Positions 1 to 8,600 of a stretch of DNA of 18,369 nucleotides are shown piece by piece; position 1 is the stretch's first letter, and each line of letters begins with the position of its first letter. This DNA comes from an uncultured Flavobacteriales bacterium. GTDB lineage: Bacteria; Bacteroidota; Bacteroidia; Flavobacteriales_E; Vicingaceae. The notes beneath the pieces were generated by a model, which saw only the letters and a program-made list of their open reading frames with translations, ran no database searches and was not told the DNA's origin. The stretch covers positions 1 through 18,369 of the forward strand of contig CAJXRL010000022.1 in the NCBI GenBank assembly GCA_913059105.1. Direction: 5' to 3'. A program made the translations under genes and the position numbers.

Positions 1-47
1 CTACACAGAGTAGATCGTCGGCAGCGTCAGATGTGTATAAGAGACAG
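1..47 (+). other. Illumina Nextera i5 adapter remnant (non-genomic)
   Basis: Positions 15-47 match the Nextera read-1 transposase adapter, beginning TCGTCGGCAGCGTC and ending with the 19-bp mosaic end AGATGTGTATAAGAGACAG. Positions 1-6 (CTACAC) match the tail of the P5/i5 oligonucleotide. The 8 bases between them, AGAGTAGA, match the standard index N504/S504. The order P5 tail, index, adapter is exactly that of a library molecule, so these bases are untrimmed adapter and genomic sequence starts at 48. The matches are to adapter sequences known from memory. Confidence 0.97.
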
Positions 48-109
48 ATTGAGAATAGCGCAATGATTGAGTCTAATTGTTGCATTTTCGTGAATTACAC
101 CTGTTACTT

Positions 110-589
110 ATGGACCTGATTAGAAATATTGATAAAACGGACAAACTAATTTTAGCTTGTCTTATTGAGAACGCTAGAATGCCTTATACGGAAATTGCCA
201 AAAAAGTGAATGTTTCTGCTGGAACGATTCATGGAAGAGTAAAAAAACTAGAAAAGAGAAGAATTATTACCGGGGCAACTTTACGGGTTAATTATGAAGT
301 TGTTGGTTACACATTTACAGCATACGTAGGTGTTATTTTGGGAAGGACCATAGAATCTGAAAAGATTATTGAAAAAATGACAAAAATTCCTGAGATAACA
401 GTTGCGTCAGTAATATCTGGACAATACGGGATTTTGTGTAAAATAAGATGCAGGGATACCAAGCAGGCAAAAAACATTATTTACAAAATCAACAGTATCC
501 AGGGGGTAATAAGAACTGAGTCTATGATAAGTTTAGAAGAATCTATCAACGATAAAGAACGTCTCTTTAAATCTATTTTTGAGACCTAA
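110..589 (+). CDS. Lrp/AsnC-family transcriptional regulator
   Basis: This 159-residue protein has the usual Lrp/AsnC length and layout. An N-terminal helix-turn-helix (IDKTDKLILACL, then YTEIAKKVNVSAGTIHGRVKKL) is followed by a RAM-type ligand/oligomerisation domain from about residue 55. The family binds amino acids or related effectors and acts as dimers or octamers on amino-acid and central metabolism genes; the effector here cannot be told. I chose the ATG at 110 because the next residues fit the family N-terminus. An in-frame TTG at 77 would add 11 atypical residues. The gene begins only about 60 bases after the adapter, so most of its promoter region is missing. Its stop overlaps the convergent ketoacyl synthase stop by 4 bases (586-589), leaving no room for an intergenic terminator. 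Confidence 0.9.
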   Translation: MDLIRNIDKTDKLILACLIENARMPYTEIAKKVNVSAGTIHGRVKKLEKRRIITGATLRVNYEVVGYTFTAYVGVILGRTIESEKIIEKMTKIPEITVASVISGQYGILCKIRCRDTKQAKNIIYKINSIQGVIRTESMISLEESINDKERLFKSIFET

Positions 590-1650
590 ACTCTATAACA
601 AACCGCATTTATATTCATTCCTGCTCCTACAGATGCTAAAAGAATAACATCCCCTTGCTCCAATTGGTGCTCACTAAGTTTTCCTTTTAGAACTCGATCT
701 AGCAGAGTAGGTACAGTTGCGACAGAGCTATTTCCTAATTCATGTACACTCATAGGCATTATTTTATCAGGAATTTCTTTGATGTTGTATAGTCTAAAAA
801 ACCGCTTTATAACACCCTCATCTAATTTCTCATTGGCTTGGTGGATAAAAACTTTTTTCACCTCTTCGATACCTACGTTTGCAAGATCTAAACATTCTTT
901 CATCGCTTGTGGCACATAAGTTAGAGCATATTCATAAACTTTTCGTCCATTCATTTTAATGTAGCGTATTCTTGGATCAGATTCGGGAAAGTTTGACTTA
1001 CCCAAGTACAAATAATATGCCTCGTCCAAAGTATGAGAACAGGCATTCGTGGCTAAAATTCCACTTTTCCCTTCTTCGTAACGTAGAACTGCTGCACCAG
1101 CTCCATCAGAAAAAATCATACTATCTCTGTCAAAAGGATCTACAACCCTCGATAGAGTTTCGCCACTAATGACCAAAGCGGTTTTGGCTGTTTTTGCTTT
1201 AAAGTAGGAATCTACCTGTATTAAACCTTGAACCCATCCAGGACAGCCAAATAGCAAGTCATAAGCAATGCACTTTGGATTTTTTATTTTTAAAAGATGT
1301 TTCACTCTTGAGGCAAGTGCAGGTAAAACGTCTGTCTGCATGGTGTGTTTTTTGACGTCACCAAAATTATGCGCAAAAATAATCTGATCAATTGACTCCG
1401 GATCAATACCTGATTGCTCAATAGCTTCTTTTGCAGCGAAAAAACCCATGTCAGAAGTGTTTAATTTTTCTGGGGCATATCTTCTTTCCCTAATGCCGGT
1501 AATTTCACGGAACTTGTCCGTTATCTCAGATGTTGGTTTGTCAATTAACTCTTGTTCCTCCGTATAATAACGTTGAGAGCTAAAATTCTCGTTTGGTTGA
1601 ACTATGGTAGGAATGTAACTACCAGTTCCAATTATCTTACTTCTTTTCAT
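586..1650 (-). CDS. 3-oxoacyl-ACP synthase III-like (KAS III / FabH superfamily) protein
   Basis: This 354-residue thiolase-fold enzyme carries the full KAS III triad: Cys136 in LLFGCPGWVQG, His270 in IHQAN and Asn307 in HELGNSSVATVP. The motif SDGAGAAVL (181-189) and the C-terminal ASVGAGMNINAV are also typical. FabH condenses an acyl-CoA with malonyl-ACP to start fatty-acid synthesis. This protein is longer than E. coli FabH (317 residues), has an extended N-terminus (residues 20-45), and its nucleophile motif differs from the common ACSGF form. It may therefore be a secondary synthase for unusual acyl chains or a specialised product rather than the housekeeping FabH. No acyl carrier protein or other fatty-acid gene adjoins it, except the desaturase 1.5 kb away. 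It is convergent with the Lrp gene and divergent from gapA. The family call is firm; the substrate is unknown. Confidence 0.88.
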   Translation of the reverse strand: MKRSKIIGTGSYIPTIVQPNENFSSQRYYTEEQELIDKPTSEITDKFREITGIRERRYAPEKLNTSDMGFFAAKEAIEQSGIDPESIDQIIFAHNFGDVKKHTMQTDVLPALASRVKHLLKIKNPKCIAYDLLFGCPGWVQGLIQVDSYFKAKTAKTALVISGETLSRVVDPFDRDSMIFSDGAGAAVLRYEEGKSGILATNACSHTLDEAYYLYLGKSNFPESDPRIRYIKMNGRKVYEYALTYVPQAMKECLDLANVGIEEVKKVFIHQANEKLDEGVIKRFFRLYNIKEIPDKIMPMSVHELGNSSVATVPTLLDRVLKGKLSEHQLEQGDVILLASVGAGMNINAVCYRV

Positions 1651-1667
1651 AACAAATGGATATTAAG

Positions 1668-1701
1668 CGAAACTAAAACTTTTGTTGACTTCAGGCTTCA
1701 A
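1668..1701 (-). promoter_or_regulatory. Candidate Bacteroidota promoter for the KAS III-like gene
   Basis: On the minus strand, TTG (1701-1699) is followed after 23 nt by TAGTTTCG (1675-1668), 17 nt before the start codon. This resembles the phylum consensus TTG-N17-23-TAnnTTTG with one -7 mismatch. A perfect TAAATTTG lies slightly upstream but lacks a spaced TTG. This is inferred from pattern only. Confidence 0.3.
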
Positions 1702-1799
1702 ATTTAATTGTAATGTTCAGTTCTTTGAATTATCCTAAAGAATTGGATTATTTATGAAGTTATTCTTGAAATATTGATAGATATATTCAGTTATATTGA

Positions 1800-1826
1800 A
1801 TTATTCGTAGATAATTGTCGAATAAT
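1800..1826. promoter_or_regulatory. Inverted repeat upstream of gapA, possible operator
   Basis: The 8-bp arms ATTATTCG (1800-1807) and CGAATAAT (1819-1826) are perfect reverse complements around an 11-nt spacer. The site lies 58-84 nt upstream of the GAPDH start in a 233-nt divergent intergenic region. Such a layout suits a dimeric regulator. The region is very AT-rich, so chance is a real possibility. Confidence 0.3.
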
Positions 1827-1883
1827 GTAATTTTTACTCAATATGGTGTCTGTTAAAATTATAATTGCAAACTTAAAGGTGGA

Positions 1884-2888
1884 ATGATGAAACAGAAAAT
1901 AAGAATAGCTATAAATGGATTTGGTCGAATTGGCAGGTTGACATTTAGAGAGTTAATTGGAAATAATGAAGTTGAAGTAGTGGCTATTAATGATCTTACT
2001 GATTTAGCAACATTGGCTCATCTCTTAAAGTTTGACTCAGTTCATGGGAAATTTAAACATGAAGTTCGAACAGAAAATAATTCATTACTAGTTAATGCAA
2101 AAGAAGTAAAAGTATTTAGCGAACCAAGTCCTTCAAAATTACCCTGGGGCAAATTAGGAATAGACTTGGTTATTGAATGCACTGGCAGGTTTTTAACAAA
2201 GAGTCTAGCATCACAACATGTATCGGCAGGAGCGGGGAAGGTTCTACTTTCTGCTCCGGCAAAGGATGATATCAAAACGATCGTTTTAGGAGTAAATGAA
2301 GAGTCGCTAACCAAGGATGATTTGATCGTTTCAAATGCTTCTTGCACAACGAATTGCTTAGCTCCTTTGGTAAAGGTTTTAGATGAAAACTTTGGAATAG
2401 AGAAGGGGTATATATCTACCATTCATGCATATACTGCAGATCAGAACCTGCAAGATGCCCCACATAAAGATTTACGCAGGTCAAGGGCAGCCGCGATGTC
2501 AATTATTCCAACTACAACCGGCGCTGCCTCAGCGGTTGGCAAAGTTTTACCTTCTATGTTAGGAAAGCTGGATGGAATTGCACTAAGGGTTCCAATTCCT
2601 GATGGGTCATTAACTGATTTTACTGCAGTATTAAACAAAGAAGTTACCAAGGAGCAGGTAAATGAAGCTTTTAAAGTGTTAGCTGATAAACAATTAAAAG
2701 GAATATTGCAATACTCTACAGACCCATTGGTATCAATTGATATTGTCGGGAATTCGCATTCGTGCATTGTTGATTCTCAATTAACATCTGCTAATGGGAA
2801 TTTGGTAAAAGTTGTAGGATGGTATGACAATGAGTTTGGTTACTCAACTAGAATTACCGAATTGGCCATATTAATGACTTCTCTTTAG
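1884..2888 (+). CDS. gapA: Type I glyceraldehyde-3-phosphate dehydrogenase
   Basis: This complete 334-residue enzyme catalyses phosphorylating oxidation of glyceraldehyde-3-phosphate in glycolysis, and the reverse in gluconeogenesis. It has the Rossmann motif NGFGRIGR (11-18), the catalytic Cys154 in SNASCTTNCLAP, His181 in STIHAYT, and the C-terminal GWYDNEFGYS. Asp37 in AINDL is the residue that normally favours NAD over NADP. At the second coenzyme-contact site the sequence is DAPHKDLRRSR, with Ala where strict NAD enzymes such as the Geobacillus one have Leu, but the Pro is kept, so NAD is still expected. Two ATGs (1884, 1887) follow the purine-rich AAAGGTGG, and either could start. An 84-residue ORF begins 6 bases after the stop. 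Type I GAPDH is certain; gapA versus a second paralogue cannot be settled from this window. Confidence 0.96.
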   Translation: MMKQKIRIAINGFGRIGRLTFRELIGNNEVEVVAINDLTDLATLAHLLKFDSVHGKFKHEVRTENNSLLVNAKEVKVFSEPSPSKLPWGKLGIDLVIECTGRFLTKSLASQHVSAGAGKVLLSAPAKDDIKTIVLGVNEESLTKDDLIVSNASCTTNCLAPLVKVLDENFGIEKGYISTIHAYTADQNLQDAPHKDLRRSRAAAMSIIPTTTGAASAVGKVLPSMLGKLDGIALRVPIPDGSLTDFTAVLNKEVTKEQVNEAFKVLADKQLKGILQYSTDPLVSIDIVGNSHSCIVDSQLTSANGNLVKVVGWYDNEFGYSTRITELAILMTSL

Positions 2889-2894
2889 GAAATT

Positions 2895-3149
2895 ATGACC
2901 ATTCAATATGCTAAGAAAAGGGGGAGCTATGCACTTCCGGTTTATCACGTAAAAAATAAAGCGCGGGAAAGGCTATTTGTCGTTGGCAACAAGATTCGAC
3001 CTATATCTACCTATTATTCCATTCAACAAAACTTATATGTACTTCGCAGCAATAGATATCCGGAGAATAGTGAATACCTTAATCTAAAAGTACATTATCA
3101 GAACTTAGCTAAAATGCTTTTGAGTATAGATATTTGTGTTGAGGAATAA
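2895..3149 (+). CDS. Small unrecognised protein downstream of gapA
   Basis: This 84-residue ORF has no family I recognise. It is basic at its N-terminus, rich in Tyr, Asn and Leu, and has no signal peptide or membrane segment. It starts at an ATG 6 bases after the GAPDH stop, and the gapA stop region (TTAGGA) could serve as its ribosome site. Transcription together with gapA is therefore likely. It ends 3 bases before the convergent desaturase stop, so it fills the whole gap, which supports a real gene rather than chance. A fortuitous ORF cannot be excluded. Confidence 0.5.
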   Translation: MTIQYAKKRGSYALPVYHVKNKARERLFVVGNKIRPISTYYSIQQNLYVLRSNRYPENSEYLNLKVHYQNLAKMLLSIDICVEE

Positions 3150-3152
3150 ATC

Positions 3153-3890
3153 CTATCCCTTCACCTTTTTCAATTGAATAATATTTAATCTATTCAAAAT
3201 TCTCATAATAAAGAAAGTTGGATCAAATTCGTGCCAACGAACACCTCCAAAATTAGGGTTACTGCTGCGTTTGTGATGATTGTTGTGGTACGATTCGCCC
3301 ATCATTAAAAAATCGAATGGAAGAAAGTTTTTTGAAGTGTCTTTTACTTCAAAATTTACATAGCCATAAATATGTGCAAACCAGTTGATGATGGCACCGT
3401 GAATTGGGGCCATTAAGAAAGCCACGGGAAGTAATAACCACTGCCACCAAGCAGTCGCAAAAAAGTAAAAGAAAACAACATATCCAGCTCCCCATAATAC
3501 TCTGGAACCCTTAGAACTTGCAAAAGCATCGAAGCTTTTCCATTGAGGAACATTAATTAAGAATTTATCTTCCACCTGGACTTTTATTTTATTAATATCT
3601 TGATACGTGTTTTTTGTTCTCCACATCATTTTAAAAAGCGATTTATCGTATTTTGGAGAATGCACATCCTTTGGTGTATCGGCATAAGCGTGATGCATTC
3701 GATGCATTATTCCATAGCCGTAAGCACTTAAATAGCTGCTCCCTTGGAAAATCCAAGTTAAGACATAAGTAATTTTTTCCATGCCTTTTGACATGGTAAA
3801 CGTCTGATGCGCAGCATAACGGTGCAAGAAAAAGGTTTGAAAGAAAAGACCTCCGTACCAGAGAACGAGTATTAAAATAAGAATTGCCAT
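3153..3890 (-). CDS. Membrane fatty acyl-CoA/lipid desaturase
   Basis: This 245-residue integral membrane di-iron desaturase belongs to the stearoyl-CoA delta-9 type superfamily. All three histidine boxes are present: HRYAAH (His23, His28), HRMHH (63-67) and ESYHNNHH (His202, His205, His206). His173 in NWFAHIYG is the extra ligand typical of the acyl-CoA desaturases. Hydrophobic segments lie at about residues 1-22, 38-56, 132-148 and 150-172. The enzyme introduces a double bond into acyl chains and alters membrane fluidity. It is shorter than the ~300-residue family members because the N-terminal membrane pair is reduced, as is common in Bacteroidota. It is divergent from the MarR-led efflux operon, with a strong palindrome in the shared intergenic region, so MarR control is plausible. 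Its exact substrate is not visible. Confidence 0.9.
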   Translation of the reverse strand: MAILILILVLWYGGLFFQTFFLHRYAAHQTFTMSKGMEKITYVLTWIFQGSSYLSAYGYGIMHRMHHAYADTPKDVHSPKYDKSLFKMMWRTKNTYQDINKIKVQVEDKFLINVPQWKSFDAFASSKGSRVLWGAGYVVFFYFFATAWWQWLLLPVAFLMAPIHGAIINWFAHIYGYVNFEVKDTSKNFLPFDFLMMGESYHNNHHKRSSNPNFGGVRWHEFDPTFFIMRILNRLNIIQLKKVKG

Positions 3891-3996
3891 AAGTTAGTGA
3901 TATTGTAGTTTGTGAAGTTCCTCATTACTGAAACAAATAGCTATGGAATAGTTCTATTATTTATAAAATATATTTTAACAATTTTTGTTTCGCTCC

Positions 3997-4020
3997 AATT
4001 AGTTGCATGTGCAACTAATT
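3997..4020. promoter_or_regulatory. 24-bp inverted repeat, probable MarR operator
   Basis: The arms AATTAGTTGCA (3997-4007) and TGCAACTAATT (4010-4020) are perfect 11-bp reverse complements around a 2-nt centre. MarR dimers bind palindromes of about this size, usually over their own promoter. This one sits just before the marR start and contains the TTG of the best promoter candidate. It lies in the region shared with the divergent desaturase gene. Binding by this MarR is inferred. Confidence 0.7.
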
Positions 4021-4030
4021 TGTACTTTCG
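4003..4030 (+). promoter_or_regulatory. Candidate promoter of the marR-RND efflux operon
   Basis: TTG (4003-4005), 17 nt, then TACTTTCG (4023-4030) fits the Bacteroidota TTG-N17-23-TAnnTTTG pattern with one mismatch. Its upstream half is buried in the palindromic operator. Transcription would start within a few bases of 4032-4040, so the mRNA would have almost no leader if 4032 is the start, or a ~30-nt leader if 4071 is used. Confidence 0.45.
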
Positions 4031-4031
4031 C

Positions 4032-4505
4032 ATGGTGAATTCAGATTTACCACCTTTTGTAGAAGGAGCAATGGCACCTAGAGTTGCTAAAACAACAAAA
4101 TTTATCAGCATGATGATTAAATCTCATCTAGCTGCTCATGATGTGCCGCTTACTAAAGAACAATTTATTGTATTGCTCTGTTTGGAAGAAGGTGCTAAAA
4201 ATCAATCGTTTTTGGCCATACTTACAGAACGAAATAAGGGTTCCTTAACTCGATTAATTCAATCTATAGAAAAGAAGGGCTACATAGAGCGAAATGTATC
4301 TTCAGCAGACAATCGAGTAAATGAGGTTGAACTGACGTCTGAAGGAAAAATGGTGTTAGAAGAAACAAAACCAATTATGAAAAACCTTTTTGCCGTTTTA
4401 CAGCAGGGAGTTGAAGAAGAAGAAATGCAAATTGCGACTCGAGTATTGGAAAAAATACAAATAAACGCAACACATGAAATTGAACGATTAGAAGTAAAAA
4501 AATGA
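4032..4505 (+). CDS. MarR-family transcriptional regulator of the efflux operon
   Basis: A 157-residue winged-helix regulator. The recognition region runs LAILTERNKGSLTRLIQSIEKKGYIER, followed by the wing with the conserved D-x-R (SADNRVNEVELT) and a C-terminal dimerisation helix. The family represses efflux or stress genes and releases DNA on binding phenolics or other small molecules. The open frame extends upstream to a GTG at 3912, but that part runs through the palindrome and promoter candidate and looks non-coding. ATG 4032 keeps a protein-like N-terminus. ATG 4071, preceded by AGAAGGAG, is the alternative and fits the promoter position better. Its stop overlaps the next start as ATGA (4502-4505), indicating translational coupling with the membrane fusion protein. 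As first gene of the operon it is probably autorepressed. Confidence 0.85.
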   Translation: MVNSDLPPFVEGAMAPRVAKTTKFISMMIKSHLAAHDVPLTKEQFIVLLCLEEGAKNQSFLAILTERNKGSLTRLIQSIEKKGYIERNVSSADNRVNEVELTSEGKMVLEETKPIMKNLFAVLQQGVEEEEMQIATRVLEKIQINATHEIERLEVKK

Positions 4506-5626
4506 AGAAAAGACAAGTAATAATAATTGCATTAGCAGTAGCTATTTTAGCCATAGGAAAAGTCACAAAAGATTTTATGGCTGCTCCCAAAGAAAGAGCT
4601 GCTAAAGAATTTAAGGAAAATATAACCACTGTTTTTATTACTACAGTTGAAAATGATTCTATTCCGGTGTTTGTGCAATCTACAGGTGCATTAGAAGCCT
4701 TAAAGCGGATAGAATTATACAGTGAAGTTCAAGGATTAATGGAAGCTGATAATGGCCGATTTAAAGCCGGTAATTCTTTTAAAAGAGGTGATGTTCTAAT
4801 TCGCATCCGTTCCAATGATCAGCAAGCGCAGTTATTTTCTCAACGTTCGTCATTTCAAAGTACACTGATGTCGGTAATGCCTGATTTAAAAGCTGATTAC
4901 GCAGATGAGTTTCCAAAATGGAATGAATACATGAAGAACTTTTCAGTAGAAAAGTCAACTGTAAATTTACCCGAAGTGAAGGCCGAAAAGTTAAAATCAT
5001 TTTTGGTTGGACGTGGAATTTATAGCGGTTTTCATAGCCTCAAAAATTTAGAAATTATTAACAGGAAATACAATTTGGTTGCACCTTATGATGGTGCACT
5101 CATAACTGCTAACGTAGATCCAGGAACGGTAGTGAGACCAGGCCAAGCATTGGGTGTATTTATTCAACCGAAAGTTTATGAACTAGAGACTTCGGTAGAT
5201 GCAATTACTGCTGAGCGATTAAAAGTTGGTCAAAAAGTAGAGTTGACTATGGATGGTTTGTCTTCTAAAAAATGGATAGGAGAAATATCTCGTTTGGTCA
5301 AGGCTATTGACAAAAGCAGTCAGATGAGCACATTTTTTGTATCCGTAAGTGGGAATGATTTAAAAGAAGGCATGTTTCTTAAAGCTAAAGTAAAAGCTAA
5401 AGAAATTGTCGACGCTTTTGAAATCTCGAGAGCCTCATTAGTAGATAATAATCAAGTTTATATAGTTGAGGATAGTATGTTGGTTTTAAAATCAATAACT
5501 ACAGAGTACTTTAGCCAAACTACGGCTGTAATAACTGGATTAACGAATGGACAGCAAGTCTTAACAAAAGTTCCTCCAGCAGCATTTGACGGAATGAAAG
5601 TAATCGTTTACAAAGGGAAGAACTAA
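4502..5626 (+). CDS. RND efflux periplasmic adaptor (membrane fusion protein, HlyD/AcrA type)
   Basis: This 374-residue adaptor links an inner-membrane RND pump to an outer-membrane channel. One membrane anchor is visible at residues 5-20. It is followed by a lipoyl/biotinyl half-motif around 75-102 (SEVQGLMEADNGRFKAG, then KRGDVLIRI) and its second half near 190-225 (YNLVAPYDGALI, PGTVVRPGQALGVF). A beta-barrel domain follows at about 230-305 and a membrane-proximal domain at the C-terminus. The hairpin between the lipoyl halves is about 90 residues and not strongly coiled-coil, shorter than in AcrA. There is no lipobox Cys, so it is probably held by the N-terminal helix. It is coupled to marR by the ATGA overlap and lies 1 base before the pump gene, in the usual adaptor-pump-channel order. 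Confidence 0.9.
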   Translation: MKKRQVIIIALAVAILAIGKVTKDFMAAPKERAAKEFKENITTVFITTVENDSIPVFVQSTGALEALKRIELYSEVQGLMEADNGRFKAGNSFKRGDVLIRIRSNDQQAQLFSQRSSFQSTLMSVMPDLKADYADEFPKWNEYMKNFSVEKSTVNLPEVKAEKLKSFLVGRGIYSGFHSLKNLEIINRKYNLVAPYDGALITANVDPGTVVRPGQALGVFIQPKVYELETSVDAITAERLKVGQKVELTMDGLSSKKWIGEISRLVKAIDKSSQMSTFFVSVSGNDLKEGMFLKAKVKAKEIVDAFEISRASLVDNNQVYIVEDSMLVLKSITTEYFSQTTAVITGLTNGQQVLTKVPPAAFDGMKVIVYKGKN

Positions 5627-5627
5627 G

Positions 5628-8600
5628 ATGAAAAGATTAATCACTCACTTTATTAAATATCCCGTTGCTGGAAATGTTATTATACTGGCATTCTTTATTC
5701 TGGGATATGTTGGAATGACCAATATGCCTTCCAGTTTTTTTCCGCTTCAGGATTCTAAGATGATCAACATAACGGTTGTTTATCCGGGAGCATCTCCTCA
5801 AGAAATTGAAGAAGGTGTAGTGCTAAAAATTGAAAATAATCTTCGGGGTTTAATGGGAATTGATCGTTTTACTTCTTCCTCAAAAGAGAATTCTGGAAGC
5901 ATCGTTGTTGAGTCTGAAAAAGGATACGACATTGATGTGTTGTTGGCGGATGTAAAAAATGCAGTAGATAAAGTTCCTTCTTTCCCAGCTGAAATGGAAC
6001 CACCTGTGGTAGCCAAGCAAGAAACGATTAACAAAGCTGTTTCAATGGTCGTTGCAGGTAAATCAATGAAATTGTCAGCTTTAAAAGCCATTGCCCGTCA
6101 AGTAGAAACAGAGTTGAGAACAATTCCAGGTATTTCTCAAGTTGATGTTAGTGGATTTCCTGATGAAGAAATTCTGATTGCCGTTAAAGAGGATGTATTA
6201 CGCCGTTACGATATTGGATTTAAAGACGTCGCTCAGGCGGTTTCTTCGGCAAACTTATTAATTACTGGTGGCTCAGTTAAAACGAAGCAAGAGGAGTATT
6301 TAATTCGTCTACGAAATAAATCGTACTATGCAAAAGAGCTTGAGAACATTGTTGTGAAAGCATTTCCTAACGGATCTCAAGTGAAATTAATGGATGTTGC
6401 AGAAATTTCTGATACCTGGTCTGAAACGCCAAACCGTTCTTATTTTAATGGAAACCCTTCCATAAATATTGATGTTAGTACCACCAATCAAGAGGATTTA
6501 GTTGAAGCTTCAAATAGCACTTTAAAGTTTATTGAAGAGTTTAATGTAAAAAACCAGAATGTGACCTTATCGGTTACGAGTAACAGAAGTATTACCATCA
6601 TTCAACGGACTGAGTTGTTGCTTAAGAATGGAGTTCAGGGTGTTGTTTTGGTGTTGTTTTTTTTATCCTTGTTTTTACGTCCAAGGTTAGCCGCTTGGGT
6701 GGCTTTTGGTTTGCCCATTTCCTTTTTAGGAATGTTTATGGTGGTGAATTATTTAGATGTAACCATTAACGTGCTTTCTCTGTTTGGAATGATTATCGTT
6801 ATTGGAATTTTAGTAGATGACGGAATTGTCATTGCAGAAAACATTTTCCATCATTATGAAAAAGGAAAAACTAGAATTCAAGCAGCTATTGATGGAACCA
6901 TGGAAGTTGTTCCTGCCATTACTTCAGCTATTATAACAACAGTAATTGCTTTTAGCACCTTCTTCTTTTTAGACGGAAGAGTAGGCGAGTTTTTTATGGA
7001 AGTAAGTATTGTAGTTATTCTAACGCTTGCATTCTCCCTATTGGAAGCCTTTGTTATTCTTCCCGCCCATATTGCTCATTCAAAAGTGCTTACCGCAGGT
7101 CAAAAAACCTATCGCTTTAATCAGTGGGGAGATAAAATGATGAATTATATGAGGGATAACATCTATACTCCATCATTGACTTGGGCGTTAAAGTACAAGC
7201 CTATTTCTTTTGCCATTTTAATTTCATTGCTCATGATTACAGTCGGAGCAATGCAAGGAGGTGTGATTAAAGGAACATTTTTTCCAAGCATTGCGAGTGA
7301 TCGGGTTTCTGTTAAGTTGACCATGCCTCAAGGAGTAAACCCTGATGAGACAGATTCTTTAATCTCTGTTGTGGAAGCAGCAGCTTGGGCAGTGAACAAA
7401 GAGTATAGCGAAATGCAAGCAGGGGGGGATCAAGTAATCGAGAACATTATAAAAACCGTTGGTCCCGGAACAGCAAATGCATCATTAACCTTAAACCTGT
7501 TACCAGGCGAATTTAGAGAAGTATCGGCATCTGAAATTGCAGGAGCAGTTTTCGAAAAAGTTGGCAAGTTTCCTTCTGCAGAAAGCTTGGTGATTGATGG
7601 GAATTCAAATTTTGGAGGAAAGCCGGTTTCTGTTTCCTTGTTGGGTTACAATATCGATGAGTTAAAAGCTGCTAAAGATGAATTAAAGGTCATTTTATCA
7701 GAGAATGTATTGTTAAGGGATATATTGGACAATGATCCGCAAGGGATTAAGGAAATAACCTTAAACATGAACGATGCGGCCTATAGTCTCGGGCTTACTT
7801 TAAACGGTTTAATGTCTCAGGTAAGAAATGGCTTTAACGGGTTACAAGTTCAGCGTTTCCAAAGGGGAGAGGATGAGATTATTGTATGGGTGCGTTACGA
7901 TAGAGCAGGCCGATCTTCCATTAAGGATTTAGAAGAAATGAGAATTGTAACGCCTCAAGGGAATAGAATTCCACTAAAGGAATTGGCAGATTACAGCATT
8001 GAAAGAGGCGATATTTCTATCAATCATTTAGACGGAAAGCGAGAAATTAAGATTGAAGCTGATTTAAAGAACCCAAAGGAGAGTGCGTCTGATATTGTTG
8101 AAGAAATTAAGACGGAAGTAATGCCAGTGTTAATTGCAAAATATCCAAGTATTTCAGCCTTGTATGAAGGTCAAAATAGAGAAGCAGCAAAAGTTCAAGA
8201 TTCGGCGAAAAGTGTATTGCCAATTATACTGTTGTTGATTTACATTGTAATTGCTTTTACCTTCCGTTCATACAGTCAGCCGTTGTTGTTAATTGTTATG
8301 GTTCCTTTTGCATTTATTGGTGTAGGTTGGGGACATTACATCCATGATTTTCCAGTAAATATATTATCCATGCTAGGCATTATTGCCCTAATTGGTATTG
8401 TAGTCAACGATGGATTGGTGTTTATAGCAAAGTTTAACGGCTACCTTAAAGAAGGCTTAGATTACGATGCTGCAATACTAAAAGCAGGAACTTCGAGGTT
8501 TAGAGCCATTTTCTTGACCTCAATTACTACAATAGCTGGATTATCGCCTTTAATCTTCGAAACAAGCAGACAAGCGCAATTTTTGATCCCTATGGCAATT

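Noticed and set aside
77..109. In-frame TTG start extending the Lrp protein by 11 residues
   Set aside because: The added residues do not resemble the family N-terminus, and ATG 110 gives the usual length.
2042..2767. Minus-strand ORFs of 126 and 108 codons inside gapA
   Set aside because: They are shadows of a certain gene and encode nothing recognisable.
3912..4031. GTG start giving a 197-residue MarR with an apparent membrane segment
   Set aside because: The extra 40 codons run through the palindrome and promoter candidate, and a membrane segment is not expected in a MarR protein.
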